A stretch of 18,814 nucleotides of DNA, from contig DNTK01000213.1 of NCBI GenBank assembly GCA_003508755.1, positions 1-18,814 of the forward strand, in the 5' to 3' direction. The notes beneath the pieces were generated by a model that saw only the letters and a list, made by a program, of their open reading frames with translations, was not told where the DNA came from and did not search any database. Shown piece by piece: positions 8,394 to 16,581 of this stretch; within the stretch, counting starts at the first letter, position 1; each line of letters starts with the position of its first letter. Made by a program: the position numbers and the translations under genes. The stretch comes from Bacteroidales bacterium. GTDB taxonomy: Bacteria > Bacteroidota > Bacteroidia > Bacteroidales > UBA10428.

Positions 8394-8451
8394 ATAGCTA
8401 TTTTCGTGCCAAACTTAAGCTATGTATATTTTTTTAATTATATTTAGCTTA
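8394..8451. promoter_or_regulatory. Divergent intergenic region with three AGCT-centred motifs
   Basis: The 162 bp between the divergent genes (8324-8485) hold three related AGCT cores. They are the palindrome ATAGCTAT (8394-8401), TAAGCTA (8416-8422) and TAGCTTA (8445-8451). The last two are a perfect 7-bp inverted repeat with a 22-bp spacer. Such an arrangement could be an operator controlling either gene, but the DNA is very AT-rich and the match is short. Confidence 0.25.
8410..8417 (-). promoter_or_regulatory. Candidate Bacteroidetes -7 promoter element
   Basis: On the minus strand this reads TAAGTTTG, an exact match to TAnnTTTG. It lies about 90 bp upstream of the first gene of the exported-protein/glycosyltransferase cluster. 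No clear -33 TTG is found at the expected distance. It overlaps the second AGCT motif by two bases. Confidence 0.3.
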
Positions 8452-8485
8452 TGATAAACGACTTTGACTAAACCAGACCCTATTC

Positions 8486-10219
8486 ATGAAGTTATTAATC
8501 GGATTGATTGATAAAATACGAAGCAAAGCAGGTAAGAAAGTTGCCCCGGAAGACCTTATTACCACAATTTTGGTGGCATTTTCCAGTCTTTTTTTAGTTG
8601 CTTTCCTTTTTATTTACCTGATATTAGGAGTTGTGGCTCAAAATTATATACTCTCAGTTGTTTTGGGACTTGCTGCTATTCTTGTATACATTAACTATTG
8701 GTATCTGTTTAAAAAAGCTAATGTAGAGTTTGCCAGCAATGTATTTATTGCATTAACAATTTCTATTTTAGGCTATTTGTTTGTTTCCGGAGGTACTTCG
8801 CAAACTGGTTTCTTGTGGTCGTTTATGTTTCCTCTTCTGGCAGTCAGCATTAAAGGACTAAACAGGGGTGGCTACTTATCCTTATCCTATTTAGCTATTA
8901 TTATTGTGCTTATTATTGCTGGTAACTACCTTACCGCTTTAAAAAGTTATGACCTGCAAATTAGTTTGCGTATTATTGGAACCTACCTTTCGATACATTT
9001 GATGCTCTTTATCTATGAATACCTGAAAAGGATTCATTCTGAACGTTTAAAAAATGAGATTGAACAGAATAGTCAGGCTTTAAAGAAAAAGGATGACTTT
9101 CTATCGCAATTGTCTCATCAGATCCGCACACCTCTTAACAATATTACACTTATAAATACCATGGTTAATCAAACCAGATTTGACCCGGAACAACGCGATT
9201 TATTTGAAACAATAATCGCTTCGACCAACAACCTGGTAAATGTGGTAAATAATATAGTTAAAGTATCTTCCGTTGATGTGGACGATAAATTGGCTTCTAA
9301 GGTATCTTTTAACCTCCATTCGACAATTGACAACACCCTTCGGTTATTCGAAAACCAGCATAAAGATATTCTTAAGATTCATTTCGATAATTCAATAAAA
9401 GATGACTTTATAGGAGATCCAGTAAGAATAAAACAACTGTTTCTTACATTTATTGAGAATTTTATAAAAACCAATATAAATGACGAAAAACTGGAGTTAA
9501 ATATAAAAGTTGATATCAGCAAAAAGGATTCACTCAAACCCGTAATTTATTTTAAGGTTTATTCACCCAGTTTTAAGATGGTTGAATTTAATTCTGATTA
9601 TTATTTTACCAGTATTTTAACCCAATTTGATCCAAATGCTGCTGATTCATTAAAAATGTTATATGATTTTTCTATTGCAAAACGGATTATTGAGTTACAC
9701 AATGGAGAGTTAGAACTTAACCGCAGTGATTGCTTGTTTGGTTTTTCATTGGTGCTTAGCAAAGCACAGGATAAAGTTGCTGCTGTAGAACAGGAAAAAA
9801 CAGGCCTTATACAATCGCATATTGCCACGACCCTTACTGAGGCCAATATTTTATTGGTAGAAGACAACTCTATTAACCAAAAAATAGTTCTGTTAAGCCT
9901 TAAGGGAAAGGTGAAAAACATTGATCTTGCCAGCAATGGTAAAGAAGCATTGGATAAGTTCGGTACTACCCGCTACGACTTAATTCTGATGGATATTCAG
10001 ATGCCAGTTATGAATGGAATTGTTGCAACAAAAAAAATCAGAGAGCTCGAAGCAAGCACGAATTTGCATACGCCCATCATTGCGATTACAGCAAATGCCC
10101 TTTCCGGTGATAAAGAGGCTTGTATTGCTGCCGGAATGAACGATTATATTAGCAAGCCCTTCCAGGTTGAGGTGTTATTAAAAAAGATGGAAAAACTGCT
10201 AACCGAGGAAGTAAATTAA
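8486..10219 (+). CDS. Membrane hybrid histidine kinase with degenerate ATP-binding domain
   Basis: This 577-residue inner-membrane signalling protein has about five to six membrane helices at residues 25-178. A short coiled linker leads to a dimerisation/phosphoacceptor domain (about 200-262) with a good H-box, SHQIRTPLNN, His211. The following CA region (about 275-425) keeps the N-box (DPVRIKQLFLTFIENFIK, 311-328) and the last strands. The G1 box, normally DxGxG, reads VYSPSFKM (358-365). The G2 glycine loop is replaced by LKMLYDFSIAKRI (389-401). ATP binding therefore looks impaired. The C-terminal receiver domain (453-573) is intact, with E459-D460, phosphoacceptor D503 in LMDIQMPVMNG, T535 and K557. 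There is no output DNA-binding domain. It may act as a phosphatase, a phosphorelay acceptor or a sensor scaffold rather than an autokinase (inference). It stands alone on the plus strand, converging on the SpoIIE gene. Confidence 0.92.
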   Translation: MKLLIGLIDKIRSKAGKKVAPEDLITTILVAFSSLFLVAFLFIYLILGVVAQNYILSVVLGLAAILVYINYWYLFKKANVEFASNVFIALTISILGYLFVSGGTSQTGFLWSFMFPLLAVSIKGLNRGGYLSLSYLAIIIVLIIAGNYLTALKSYDLQISLRIIGTYLSIHLMLFIYEYLKRIHSERLKNEIEQNSQALKKKDDFLSQLSHQIRTPLNNITLINTMVNQTRFDPEQRDLFETIIASTNNLVNVVNNIVKVSSVDVDDKLASKVSFNLHSTIDNTLRLFENQHKDILKIHFDNSIKDDFIGDPVRIKQLFLTFIENFIKTNINDEKLELNIKVDISKKDSLKPVIYFKVYSPSFKMVEFNSDYYFTSILTQFDPNAADSLKMLYDFSIAKRIIELHNGELELNRSDCLFGFSLVLSKAQDKVAAVEQEKTGLIQSHIATTLTEANILLVEDNSINQKIVLLSLKGKVKNIDLASNGKEALDKFGTTRYDLILMDIQMPVMNGIVATKKIRELEASTNLHTPIIAITANALSGDKEACIAAGMNDYISKPFQVEVLLKKMEKLLTEEVN

Positions 10220-10222
10220 TTG

Positions 10223-10257
10223 TATCGGAATAAATTCTAACCGGATAGTTTCCGATA
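10223..10257. terminator. Possible bidirectional terminator between convergent genes
   Basis: A perfect 8-bp inverted repeat, TATCGGAA (10223-10230) and TTCCGATA (10250-10257), fills most of the 51-bp gap between the two convergent stop codons. The 19-nt loop is long and no strong T-run follows on either strand, so termination is plausible from location more than from structure. Confidence 0.35.
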
Positions 10258-10270
10258 AATGAAGAACAGG

Positions 10271-13200
10271 TTATATTTTCTTCTGGTGTATTCGCAATCC
10301 CATAACAAGAATATCATCCACCTGGTCTAAGTCACCCTTCCACTCCAAAATACTTTTCTTTAGGAAATCGGCCTGTTTCTCCATGGGTAATTGATGCAAT
10401 GCCAGCAATAAATGCCGGAACCGACGGTATTTATATTTTTTACCTTCTGGTCCACCAAATTGGTCGGCAAACCCATCTGTAAAAATATATATGATATCTC
10501 CATCCTTAAGCGGAATAACATGGTTGTTAAAGTAACGAATATTATCATCTTTTTCATAGACTCCTACAGAATGCCTGTCGCCTTTGATCTCCATTATTGA
10601 GCTGTCCCGCACAATATAGAGTGGGTTAAATGCTCCAGCATATTCAAGCAGGGTAAAATCTTCATTTAACGAACAAAAAGCCAGATCCATTCCATCCCTC
10701 AATTTCATTTCATCTACATCTCCAAATACACGTTCAAAGTTTCTGCTAAGGCTGTTTAAAACCTCTGCTGGTGTGCTAATCCCCTCAATCTCGGTAATTC
10801 TTCTAAACAATTCTACTCCAATTATCGACATGAAAGCTCCTGGCACACCATGGCCTGTGCAATCTACTGCCGAAAAGAATGTTTTATCTTCAACCTGATT
10901 TATCCAGTAAAAATCGCCACTCACAATATCTTTTGGTATGTGTAAAATAAATGAGTCGGGAAAAACAGATGAAAATAATTTATCCGAGGGCATCATGGCC
11001 AATTGAATCCGGCGGGCATAGTTTATACTGTCAGTAATATTTTTGTTCTTTAATGTGAGCTCTTCTTTTTGCACCTCAATCTTTTTGGCAATGCGTTCCT
11101 TATCCTTGTATTCCCGGTTTATCCTGCGCAGGTTTCTTGTCCGAATACGAATTAGCAAAACAACCATAATGATGATGGTAATAAAATAGATAAAATAAGC
11201 CCAACGTGTTTGAAGCAGCGGTGCCTTAACAAAAATTACAATGCTTCGTGGTACTTTACTTTCCAGGCCATGGCTGTTTTTTGCCTTAATGAGTAATTTG
11301 TATTTTCCGGCTGATAACCGACCAATAGAAAGCTTATTCTTTCCTTCTACTACTTTCCATTTTGCTGGAGCATCAAAAGGTTCCAGGCTATAGCTAAACG
11401 CTGTGTTCTCTTGCGAGAAATAATCAAATGTTGTTAACTCCAGCTCAAAAAGTCTGATGTCGGGACTAACAACTAGTGTATCGGAGCTAAAAAAAGCTAT
11501 TTCCTGAGTTTGTTTTAATCCATAGAAATTTGCAAAAGAAATATAGACCTCTGGTGTAACTGTTCGGCGGTATACCTGTTTGGGATCAAAGTTTACCTTT
11601 TGATTAGTTGAGACAAAATTTATAAAGCCCTGGCTATCAAGAAAAGCACATTTGTTGATAAAAGATGTAAACTCTACACCATCGGTATAACCAAAGAACA
11701 TTTCTTCATTCGTACGGTAGTTTATTGCTCCTAAACCAATATCGGTGCTAAACCAAATCTCGGGCAATTCTGCAGCTTCTATTAAGCTGTAGACCTTACC
11801 ACTGTAGTGCTTTACAAACTGTTCAGATAGTGTTGCTGTCGTATCAGGTATAAACTGATACAGGCCGCTGTTTGTTGCAATCCAGGTTTTTCCATCGTAT
11901 GATTGTAATATATCGGTAATGTTCACCTTAGCATTGAAAAGTGAATCGGGTAGCAACACTTCGAGTCGACATAAATCCTCATTTAACCTACTAATTCCCT
12001 TTTCATCTATAAGATAAACATCCTCTCCGGCAGGAAAAATATTAATCGCCCCAACACCGCAAATTTCAACCAACTTATTGCCATCAAGCCGGTAAATTCC
12101 AGTAGAAGAGGTAATCCAGAATTCATTTCCTATTCTGCTTATTGTGTTTATTGAAACAGTATCGCTCAATTGTATGTATTGATTTTTCTCTAAATCCAGG
12201 CTGTAAAGCGATTCATTGTTTGCGAAAACCAATCGGGAATCAATCAGGCATATTGAAGTTATATCGGAAATAGGCAGCATTATTTCAAGATCTTCGGGAG
12301 CAAGATAAAAATAAGATTCACCATTGAAGGATGTATAAGCAAAACCTAATTTCTCTGATTCGGTAACTATGTTTGAACCGGATGCATTATCAATTTTCTC
12401 ATTTAGTATGGTTTGATAATCGAAAACTTTGCTGTATGGGTTTATTTTAAGCACCGATTGTGAGGCGGCAATCCAAACAAGACCACTGCTATCCAGCAGT
12501 ACATCATTTATCTGTGTTTTATTAAATCCGTATAATTTTATCGGATCACTATAACCATTCTCAAAAACAGAAAGCAAAAAAACATCGTCTTTTGTAGTAA
12601 CAACCATGTTATTGTTAAGAACCTCCGAAAGATGTTCAATGGCATTGCTAAAACGGGCAATTTTCAGGTAATTTCCAGTACTAATATTATACTTGTATAG
12701 TTCATTATTAATTGCAATTACCAGATTATGACTATCGAATTGTTGTAATGCGTACGATGTAACATTTATATCGGCAGGAAGCGGAGAAATTGCTCTGGTA
12801 TTATCCAACAGGTCCAGTTGAATTAGTTGATTGCCATCAATAAACCATAAACTGTTCTCAGCCAATAAAGGGTTTAAAAAAAGTGAATCCCAACTTTGAA
12901 ATAAAGTGTCGATTTCTTTGCTTTCTAAACTATATCTGGTAATGGAATTCGAAGAATGAATTAAAATATTTAAATGGTTATAGATTGAAATGAATTTCGT
13001 TTGCTCAACCGAAGATAACCTCAATATGGGTTCCGAGATTTTTGAGAGAACATGATACTTTTCAATTCCGAAGGCTGTTAAGAGAAAAATATTACCAATA
13101 TCGTCTTGAAGAATATCATGAATGTAATCGTTAGTAAGATCTTTGCTGTCAAACAGCAATGAGTGTTGTGATTTAATTGAATATCCATCGTAATAGAATA

Positions 13201-13372
13201 GGCCACTATTTGTACCCAGCCATAGCAATCCTTTATTGCCTAAATGAATGTCCGTTACCTCTGATACAGGGAATTGATTTGAAGGTTGAATCCTTTCTAC
13301 CGAATAAGAATCACTGGCCAATAATATATATGCAAACGTAAACCAAAAAAATATCGGTAAAATAAACCTCAT
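10271..13372 (-). CDS. Sensor phosphatase: beta-propeller, Y_Y_Y domain, membrane helix, SpoIIE-type PP2C
   Basis: This 1033-residue one-pass membrane protein has an N-terminal signal sequence (about 1-22). A periplasmic ligand-binding beta-propeller of the type used by hybrid two-component sensors follows. Its reg_prop-like repeats include GLLWLGTNSGLFYYDGY (48-64) and GKTWIATNSGLYQF. A Y_Y_Y domain spans about 655-718, then a membrane helix at about 724-743 and a coiled coil at about 748-785. The C-terminal cytoplasmic SpoIIE/PP2C serine/threonine phosphatase domain covers about 795-1030. Its metal-binding aspartates are present: SGDFYW (D820), AVDCTGHGVPGAF (D837), FTDGFAD (D966) and QVDDI (D1019/D1020). 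The usual kinase output is thus replaced by a phosphatase that probably dephosphorylates an anti-sigma-antagonist-like or other Ser/Thr-phosphorylated partner on periplasmic sensing. No partner switch gene (STAS or HPK-type kinase) is visible in the window. Confidence 0.93.
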   Translation of the reverse strand: MRFILPIFFWFTFAYILLASDSYSVERIQPSNQFPVSEVTDIHLGNKGLLWLGTNSGLFYYDGYSIKSQHSLLFDSKDLTNDYIHDILQDDIGNIFLLTAFGIEKYHVLSKISEPILRLSSVEQTKFISIYNHLNILIHSSNSITRYSLESKEIDTLFQSWDSLFLNPLLAENSLWFIDGNQLIQLDLLDNTRAISPLPADINVTSYALQQFDSHNLVIAINNELYKYNISTGNYLKIARFSNAIEHLSEVLNNNMVVTTKDDVFLLSVFENGYSDPIKLYGFNKTQINDVLLDSSGLVWIAASQSVLKINPYSKVFDYQTILNEKIDNASGSNIVTESEKLGFAYTSFNGESYFYLAPEDLEIMLPISDITSICLIDSRLVFANNESLYSLDLEKNQYIQLSDTVSINTISRIGNEFWITSSTGIYRLDGNKLVEICGVGAINIFPAGEDVYLIDEKGISRLNEDLCRLEVLLPDSLFNAKVNITDILQSYDGKTWIATNSGLYQFIPDTTATLSEQFVKHYSGKVYSLIEAAELPEIWFSTDIGLGAINYRTNEEMFFGYTDGVEFTSFINKCAFLDSQGFINFVSTNQKVNFDPKQVYRRTVTPEVYISFANFYGLKQTQEIAFFSSDTLVVSPDIRLFELELTTFDYFSQENTAFSYSLEPFDAPAKWKVVEGKNKLSIGRLSAGKYKLLIKAKNSHGLESKVPRSIVIFVKAPLLQTRWAYFIYFITIIIMVVLLIRIRTRNLRRINREYKDKERIAKKIEVQKEELTLKNKNITDSINYARRIQLAMMPSDKLFSSVFPDSFILHIPKDIVSGDFYWINQVEDKTFFSAVDCTGHGVPGAFMSIIGVELFRRITEIEGISTPAEVLNSLSRNFERVFGDVDEMKLRDGMDLAFCSLNEDFTLLEYAGAFNPLYIVRDSSIMEIKGDRHSVGVYEKDDNIRYFNNHVIPLKDGDIIYIFTDGFADQFGGPEGKKYKYRRFRHLLLALHQLPMEKQADFLKKSILEWKGDLDQVDDILVMGLRIHQKKI

Positions 13373-13391
13373 GAAAATCGCTTCGAAAGTT

Positions 13392-13418
13392 ACTAATTAA
13401 AGTTAATCAACTATTAGT
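13392..13418. promoter_or_regulatory. Weak inverted repeat upstream of the SpoIIE gene
   Basis: ACTAAT (13392-13397) and ATTAGT (13413-13418) flank an inner AGTT/AACT pair (13401-13404 and 13409-13412). It lies 20-46 bp upstream of the start codon. It could be a leader hairpin or operator, but it is short and AT-rich. The rest of the 246-bp gap 13373-13618 shows no gene and no convincing terminator for the citrate synthase gene. Confidence 0.2.
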
Positions 13419-13618
13419 TAAGATACAATTTTAACTCAAATTTCAATACAGGAGGCATACTTTTATAGCGATTATTTTAAAACTTTTATTGTAGGTAAGT
13501 TTTTATTGAAGTAAAACAAACTGGCGAATTAAAGGGAAATTTTACCCATAGAAAAACAATATTGCTATATTTTTAGTGATAATAAACCCACGTTTTTCTA
13601 ATGTTCTGCAGTAAAGTA

Positions 13619-14926
13619 TTATTTATTTTTCTTGGCCAATTGCTCAAGCATATCGGTGGTAACCGATTTTGGACGTTCAATGGGGAACCCTAAAGCACGA
13701 TCCCATACAATGTTGGCACAAACACCAATTGCCCGTCCAACACCGAATAGAACGGTATAAAACTCATATTCTTTTACACCATAATGCCACTGAATAACTC
13801 CTGACTGTGCATCGACATTGGGCCAAGGGTTCTTGGCTTTTCCATGTTCTTGAAGAATTGGTGGTACAATGTTATAGAGCATATCGACATACTTGAATAA
13901 TACATCTTTTTTAAGATGTTTCAGACTAAAATCACGTTGTAAAGTATAGCGTGGATCAGTTTTTCTTAGCACTGCATGGCCATAACCTGGGATTACCTGT
14001 CCTGAATTAAGTGTATCCCATACAAATTGTTTTAGCTCTGGCTCAGTAGGCTCGCCATCACCCATGTATTCTTTAAGGGCTTGCAACCAGCGCAATACTT
14101 CCTGATTCGCCAAACCATGTAATGGCCCTGCCAAGGCATTTATCATGGCTGAAGTTGACAGGTAAATATCCGATAGCGAACTTGCTACAAGGTGTCCTGC
14201 ATGTGCGCTCAGATTTCCGCTTTCGTGGTCGGCATGTATAATAAAATGTAGACGGGAAACATCATCATAGGGTTTCCCTATGCCCATCATATGTGCAAAA
14301 TTAGCAGCCATATCGAGGTCCGGATTGCTGGGAATATAGTTTCCACCCTTGTATAATTTAGAATAAATGTAGGCAGCTATGGTAGGTAACTTAGCTAATA
14401 TATTTAACGCATCTTCGAAGGTGGGTTCCCAATAGTCTGATTTGGGTATCCCGGCACGGTATTTTCTGTTAAAAAATGATTCGCGAGACATACTGAGTAT
14501 GGCTGTTGAAAAAATGGTCATTGGGTGACTGTTGGGTGGAAACGCATCGATAACCTCATACACATAGCGCGGTAAAATACGACGTTTTCTAAATTCATCG
14601 CCTACTTCCTGAACCTCTTCGCGTGTTGGAATATCACCGGTTAATAATAAATACAACAACCCCTCTACACATGGCATATCACTGTTTTCTGCTTTCGGAA
14701 GTAGTTTAAAAACTTCTTCGAGTGTATATCCGCGGTATCTTATACCTTCGTTTGGATCGAGGGAAGAAATATCGGTAATTAAACCTTTAATACCTCGCAT
14801 TCCTCCCAAAACCTGCGAAACTGTAACATTATCTATAACGACATCTCCGTAATTTTTGCTTAACTCTTTTATCCTGGGTCGGTGTTGCTCTATTTTCTCG
14901 GCGAGTTTATCTTTAAGAGTTGCCAT
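13619..14926 (-). CDS. gltA: Citrate synthase, mitochondrial/eukaryotic type
   Basis: It condenses oxaloacetate and acetyl-CoA to citrate, the entry step of the TCA cycle, in the cytoplasm. At 435 residues it matches the mature mitochondrial enzyme in length. The catalytic triad is present: His270 in NALAGPLHGLANQE, His317 in PGYGHAVLRKTDPRY and Asp372 in KNPWPNVDAQSG. The substrate-site stretch IIHADHESGNLSAH (229-242) is also clear. The N-terminal part (VLGGMRGIKGLITDISSLDP) and the C-terminal part (WDRALGFPIERPKS) closely resemble the animal mitochondrial enzyme as I recall it, rather than the NADH-inhibited hexameric gltA of E. coli. A dimeric enzyme without NADH control is inferred. The gene follows eno on the same strand but a terminator and a 248-bp gap separate them, so it likely has its own promoter. 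Confidence 0.97.
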   Translation of the reverse strand: MATLKDKLAEKIEQHRPRIKELSKNYGDVVIDNVTVSQVLGGMRGIKGLITDISSLDPNEGIRYRGYTLEEVFKLLPKAENSDMPCVEGLLYLLLTGDIPTREEVQEVGDEFRKRRILPRYVYEVIDAFPPNSHPMTIFSTAILSMSRESFFNRKYRAGIPKSDYWEPTFEDALNILAKLPTIAAYIYSKLYKGGNYIPSNPDLDMAANFAHMMGIGKPYDDVSRLHFIIHADHESGNLSAHAGHLVASSLSDIYLSTSAMINALAGPLHGLANQEVLRWLQALKEYMGDGEPTEPELKQFVWDTLNSGQVIPGYGHAVLRKTDPRYTLQRDFSLKHLKKDVLFKYVDMLYNIVPPILQEHGKAKNPWPNVDAQSGVIQWHYGVKEYEFYTVLFGVGRAIGVCANIVWDRALGFPIERPKSVTTDMLEQLAKKNK

Positions 14927-14970
14927 TATTTTGTTGTTTTAATTATGTATACTGACATATATATTATGTA

Positions 14971-14996
14971 TATCTAAATATAGATATATTTAGATA
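14971..14996. promoter_or_regulatory. Perfect 12-bp inverted repeat upstream of citrate synthase
   Basis: TATCTAAATATA (14971-14982) and TATATTTAGATA (14985-14996) are exact reverse complements with a 2-bp centre. The element sits 45-70 bp upstream of the citrate synthase start codon. Its position and symmetry suit a dimeric regulator's operator, or a hairpin if it is transcribed. An imperfect -7 like motif (TTGCTTTG on the minus strand) lies just upstream of it. No regulator can be assigned. Confidence 0.45.
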
Positions 14997-15122
14997 CTAA
15001 ACAAAGCAATTGTAAATTGTTGTCACTATCTGCAATGAATTTCCGGAACGAACAAGTACCAGATTGCTTCAACCTAATAACATTAAAAATGAATTTTAGT
15101 TTAAACAGGTGCTTAAAAGAAT

Positions 15123-15153
15123 AAAAAAAGGCCACTCATTTTGAGTGGCCTTT
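15123..15153 (-). terminator. Intrinsic terminator of eno
   Basis: A perfect 12-bp stem (15127-15138 with 15142-15153, GGCCACTC core) closes a 3-nt loop. On the minus strand it is followed by a run of seven T. It begins 22 bp after the eno stop codon. Confidence 0.92.
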
Positions 15154-15174
15154 CGAACTATCTAAAAGTTGAAT

Positions 15175-16455
15175 TTACTTTTTGTATCCATAAATTGCAT
15201 GTTCACCTAATTCCTCTTCGATGCGAAGCAATTGATTATATTTCGCAATTCGATCCGAACGAGACATTGAACCTGTCTTAATCTGGCCTGAGTTGGTCGC
15301 TACCGCGATATCTGCAATTGTGGCATCCTCAGTTTCACCAGAACGGTGAGAAGTCACTGAAGTAAAGCCAGCGCGGTGAGCCATCTCAATAGCATCAAGT
15401 GTTTCGGTTAGTGTACCAATCTGGTTCACTTTAATAAGTATTGAATTAGCTGCTCCCAGGTCGATACCTTTTTTAAGGTACTCCACATTGGTTACAAATA
15501 AATCATCCCCTACTAACTGACACTTGTCGCCAATTTTATTGTTCAGGATAACCCAACCATCCCAATCGTTTTCGTCCATTCCATCTTCGATAGAATCGAT
15601 AGGGTATTTCGAAATTAAGTCGGCAAGGTAGTCCGCTTGTTCGGCAGAGGATCTTTTTGCACCGGCGTCACCTTCGAATTTCGCATAATTATAAACGCCA
15701 TTTTCGAAGAATTCAGATGAAGCACAATCAAGGGCAATTTTCACATCATCACTTGGCTTATAACCTGCTTTTTCAATGGCAGCAATAATACTATCAAGAG
15801 CCTCCTCAGTACCACCTGAGAAGTTAGGAGCAAATCCACCTTCATCACCTACAGCAGTGCTAAGGCCTTTTTCTTTAAGAATAGATTTAAGAGCGTGAAA
15901 TACTTCAGCGCCCATTCGTAAACCTTCCTTGAAAGTATCGGCACCTACAGGACGAATCATAAATTCCTGGAAGGCGATTGGAGCATCTGAGTGAGATCCG
16001 CCATTAATAATATTCATCATAGGAACAGGCAATGTTTTGGCATTTGTTCCACCGATGTATCTGTAAAGTGGCAAGCCATGGTATTCTGCAGCAGCTTTGG
16101 CGTTAGCCAAAGAAACACCGAGGATAGCATTTGCTCCTAATTTAGCCTTGGTTTTAGTACCGTCAATTTCCAGCATTTTTTTATCTACTGCAACCTGATC
16201 GAAAGCATTCATCCCAATCAGCTCTTTAGCAATAATGTTGTTTACATTATCAACAGCTTTTTGCACACCTTTACCCAAGTAACGACTCTTGTCGCCATCG
16301 CGCAATTCAAGTGCTTCGTGCTCGCCGGTTGATGCTCCAGACGGAACCGCCGCACGGCCAACAATACCACTGGCAAGTGTAACTTCAACTTCTACAGTCG
16401 GATTACCACGTGAATCAATAATTTCACGTGCATGTACATTAGCAATTTGTCCCAT
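15175..16455 (-). CDS. eno: Enolase (phosphopyruvate hydratase)
   Basis: This is a complete 426-residue enolase, which interconverts 2-phosphoglycerate and phosphoenolpyruvate in glycolysis and gluconeogenesis in the cytoplasm. Visible landmarks are the catalytic loop PSGASTGEHEALELRDGD (38-55), the general acid/base Glu205 in DEGGFAPNF, and Mg2+ ligands D243 (ALDCASSEF), E290 (SIEDGMDENDWDGW) and D317 (VGDDLF). The catalytic base Lys342 lies within the enolase signature ILIKVNQIGTLTET (339-352), and SHRSGETED (369-377) is the substrate loop. Length and all active-site residues are normal. The start (MGQIANVHAREIIDSRGNPT) fits family alignments. A terminator for rplQ lies upstream and its own terminator lies downstream, so it appears to be transcribed on its own. 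The promoter must lie in the roughly 45 bp between the rplQ terminator and the start codon, or overlap that terminator. Confidence 0.99.
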   Translation of the reverse strand: MGQIANVHAREIIDSRGNPTVEVEVTLASGIVGRAAVPSGASTGEHEALELRDGDKSRYLGKGVQKAVDNVNNIIAKELIGMNAFDQVAVDKKMLEIDGTKTKAKLGANAILGVSLANAKAAAEYHGLPLYRYIGGTNAKTLPVPMMNIINGGSHSDAPIAFQEFMIRPVGADTFKEGLRMGAEVFHALKSILKEKGLSTAVGDEGGFAPNFSGGTEEALDSIIAAIEKAGYKPSDDVKIALDCASSEFFENGVYNYAKFEGDAGAKRSSAEQADYLADLISKYPIDSIEDGMDENDWDGWVILNNKIGDKCQLVGDDLFVTNVEYLKKGIDLGAANSILIKVNQIGTLTETLDAIEMAHRAGFTSVTSHRSGETEDATIADIAVATNSGQIKTGSMSRSDRIAKYNQLLRIEEELGEHAIYGYKK

Positions 16456-16498
16456 TATAGTTTTATTTTAAAGGGTTATTTATAATTTATCGCAAAAT

Positions 16499-16535
16499 AA
16501 AAAAAGGGATTTAGTATCTGCTACTAATCCCCTTT
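16499..16535 (-). terminator. Intrinsic terminator of the rpsD-rpoA-rplQ operon
   Basis: A stem of about 13 bp with one bulged base (16503-16516 with 16522-16535, GGGATT core) closes a 5-nt loop. On the minus strand it runs into an uninterrupted T tract. It lies 46 bp downstream of the rplQ stop codon and ends the ribosomal operon. Confidence 0.85.
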
Positions 16536-16581
16536 AATTCTTTGCTAATATTTTACTTAGTCATATTCAGGATACGCTAAT

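Noticed and set aside
9601..9936. Minus-strand open reading frame inside the hybrid kinase
   Set aside because: Shadow of the plus-strand gene; no domain, no plausible start context and the sense frame is clearly coding.
13500..13618. Search for a citrate synthase terminator
   Set aside because: Only a 3-bp GGG/CCC stem was seen, not enough to call.
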